Positions 63,211-64,000 of a stretch of DNA of 64,000 nt are shown here, one piece after another; position 1 is the stretch's first letter, and every line of letters begins with the position of its first letter. The stretch lies in assembly GCA_014706295.1 (NCBI GenBank), contig JACSVZ010000024.1:1729136-1793135 (forward strand). The letters run 5' to 3'. Under the pieces are notes generated by a model. It was not told the origin of the DNA and made no database searches. It saw only the letters and a program-made list of their open reading frames with translations. The translations under genes and the position numbers were made by a program. This DNA comes from Lycocorax pyrrhopterus obiensis. Taxonomy: Eukaryota; Chordata; Aves; Passeriformes; Paradisaeidae.

Positions 63211-64000
63211 TCTCCCTGCCCTGACAGGCACAGGCACACGGGATGGATGCAGAGTCAGCGTGGGTTGAGCAGGGCTGGGGCCAGCTCTCCTCGCGGATTC
63301 TCGGGGCTCTGGCAGGGACGGGGGCAAGAGACAGCCAGGGAAAGCGCAGGGGAGGCAACCAGGACAGAGAGAGGCGGTGGCAGCAGGATCCAGAGTTTAA
63401 GGAGGGAAAGATGAGCGAGGAATGAGTGGTGAGAAAGGGGATGGCCCGTGGAACTCCTGGTGGGGACGGCTCCGGGAGTGACACCCCGGGGGCTGAGGCG
63501 CACAGGGCAGTGGGGCACCGTGGGGCACTCCCCGGGAGCCCACGTGCTGTCCCCATGGATGCACGGGGTGCTGCCGGGCAGGACGTGGTGTGGGGGGCCC
63601 GGGAGCAGCTCCTGTGAAGGGCAGGGCTGAAAATGAGGAAAGCTGGGCCACAGCTTCCTCTCCAAGGGATCTCAGACTTTCCAGGCTGTCCCAGCAGGAG
63701 CGGTGGCAGTGCCAGGGCGTGGGCACTCCCCCCATGACGGAGGATGCTGTAAGCACAGCTGGATGCTGTAAGCACAGCTGGATGCTCACACCCAGCCCAG
63801 CACACAGGAGACAGCCGGGCCTGGTGTGCCGGCGCTCTGCAGGGACCAGCCACCCTCAGCCTGTGCTCCCTGTCTGTGCCAGGGGGTCTCCGGGGGGATC
63901 TGGGGGTATCCTGAGGCACCACGTCCTCGTGGAGGGCACCACGTCCCCCGGGCACCCAGCGAGGCACCGGCACAAAGACTGCGGCTGGATCTTATTTTTA
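63211..64000. other. Unique sequence with a 20-bp doublet
   Basis: 'ggatgctgtaagcacagctg' occurs twice in tandem at 63743-63782. Otherwise GC-rich DNA without recognised repeats or exons up to the window end. A 264-codon minus-strand open frame crosses it without any recognisable domain. Confidence 0.45.

Noticed and set aside
1..64000. tRNA genes
   Set aside because: I looked for GGTTCGAATC-type B boxes with a matching acceptor stem and found none.

Overview
This window looks like non-coding nuclear DNA from a bird, probably a songbird. The organism call rests on interspersed repeats. I count 28 fragments of CR1 LINEs, most cut at the 5' side and ending at the octamer-type 3' tail (ATTCTRTG family) with the diagnostic block TTTGGGTTGGAAGG or its complement. 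There are also three near-identical LTRs of one endogenous retrovirus family, two with clean 6-bp target duplications. High GC, many CpG-rich patches and a high density of minisatellites fit a gene-rich bird microchromosome or a subtelomeric segment; that placement is inference.

I found no protein-coding exon, tRNA or rRNA that I can defend. The many open frames of 60-300 codons lie in GC-rich, stop-poor DNA, in minisatellites whose frames stay open by repetition, or inside CR1 and LTR copies. None shows a recognisable domain or a credible exon structure. The stretch is therefore intergenic or part of a large intron.

Layout. 0-15 kb: CR1 fragments, minisatellites at 1.05, 5.6, 8.7 and 14.0 kb, a long polypyrimidine tract at 10.2 kb, and AT-richer unique patches. 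15-25 kb: CpG-rich DNA, a 42-bp minisatellite, two long CR1 copies (20.0 and 21.7 kb) and a 26-bp minisatellite (22.4 kb). 25-32.5 kb: two sense LTRs flank a CpG-rich patch with a (GGCTC)n array. 33-50 kb: many antisense CR1 copies, a 25-bp minisatellite (35.8 kb), a TATA-containing AT-richer segment (39.0-39.45 kb) and a 32-bp minisatellite (47.9 kb). 50-57 kb: a 138-bp direct duplication, a large inverted repeat with arms at 53.4 and 54.3-54.55 kb, an A-rich possibly retroelement-derived segment (55.7-56.1 kb) and a 33-bp minisatellite. 57-64 kb: the strongest CpG island, four CR1 copies including a tail-to-tail pair, the third LTR (reverse strand) and a compound minisatellite.

The parts do not form a gene system. 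What stands out is structural: repeated insertion by one ERV family, one copy with a duplicated tail; an inverted repeat with about 282-bp arms; a local direct duplication; and about a dozen tandem arrays with distinct, unrelated units. I saw no convincing new biological system; the best leads are in the findings.
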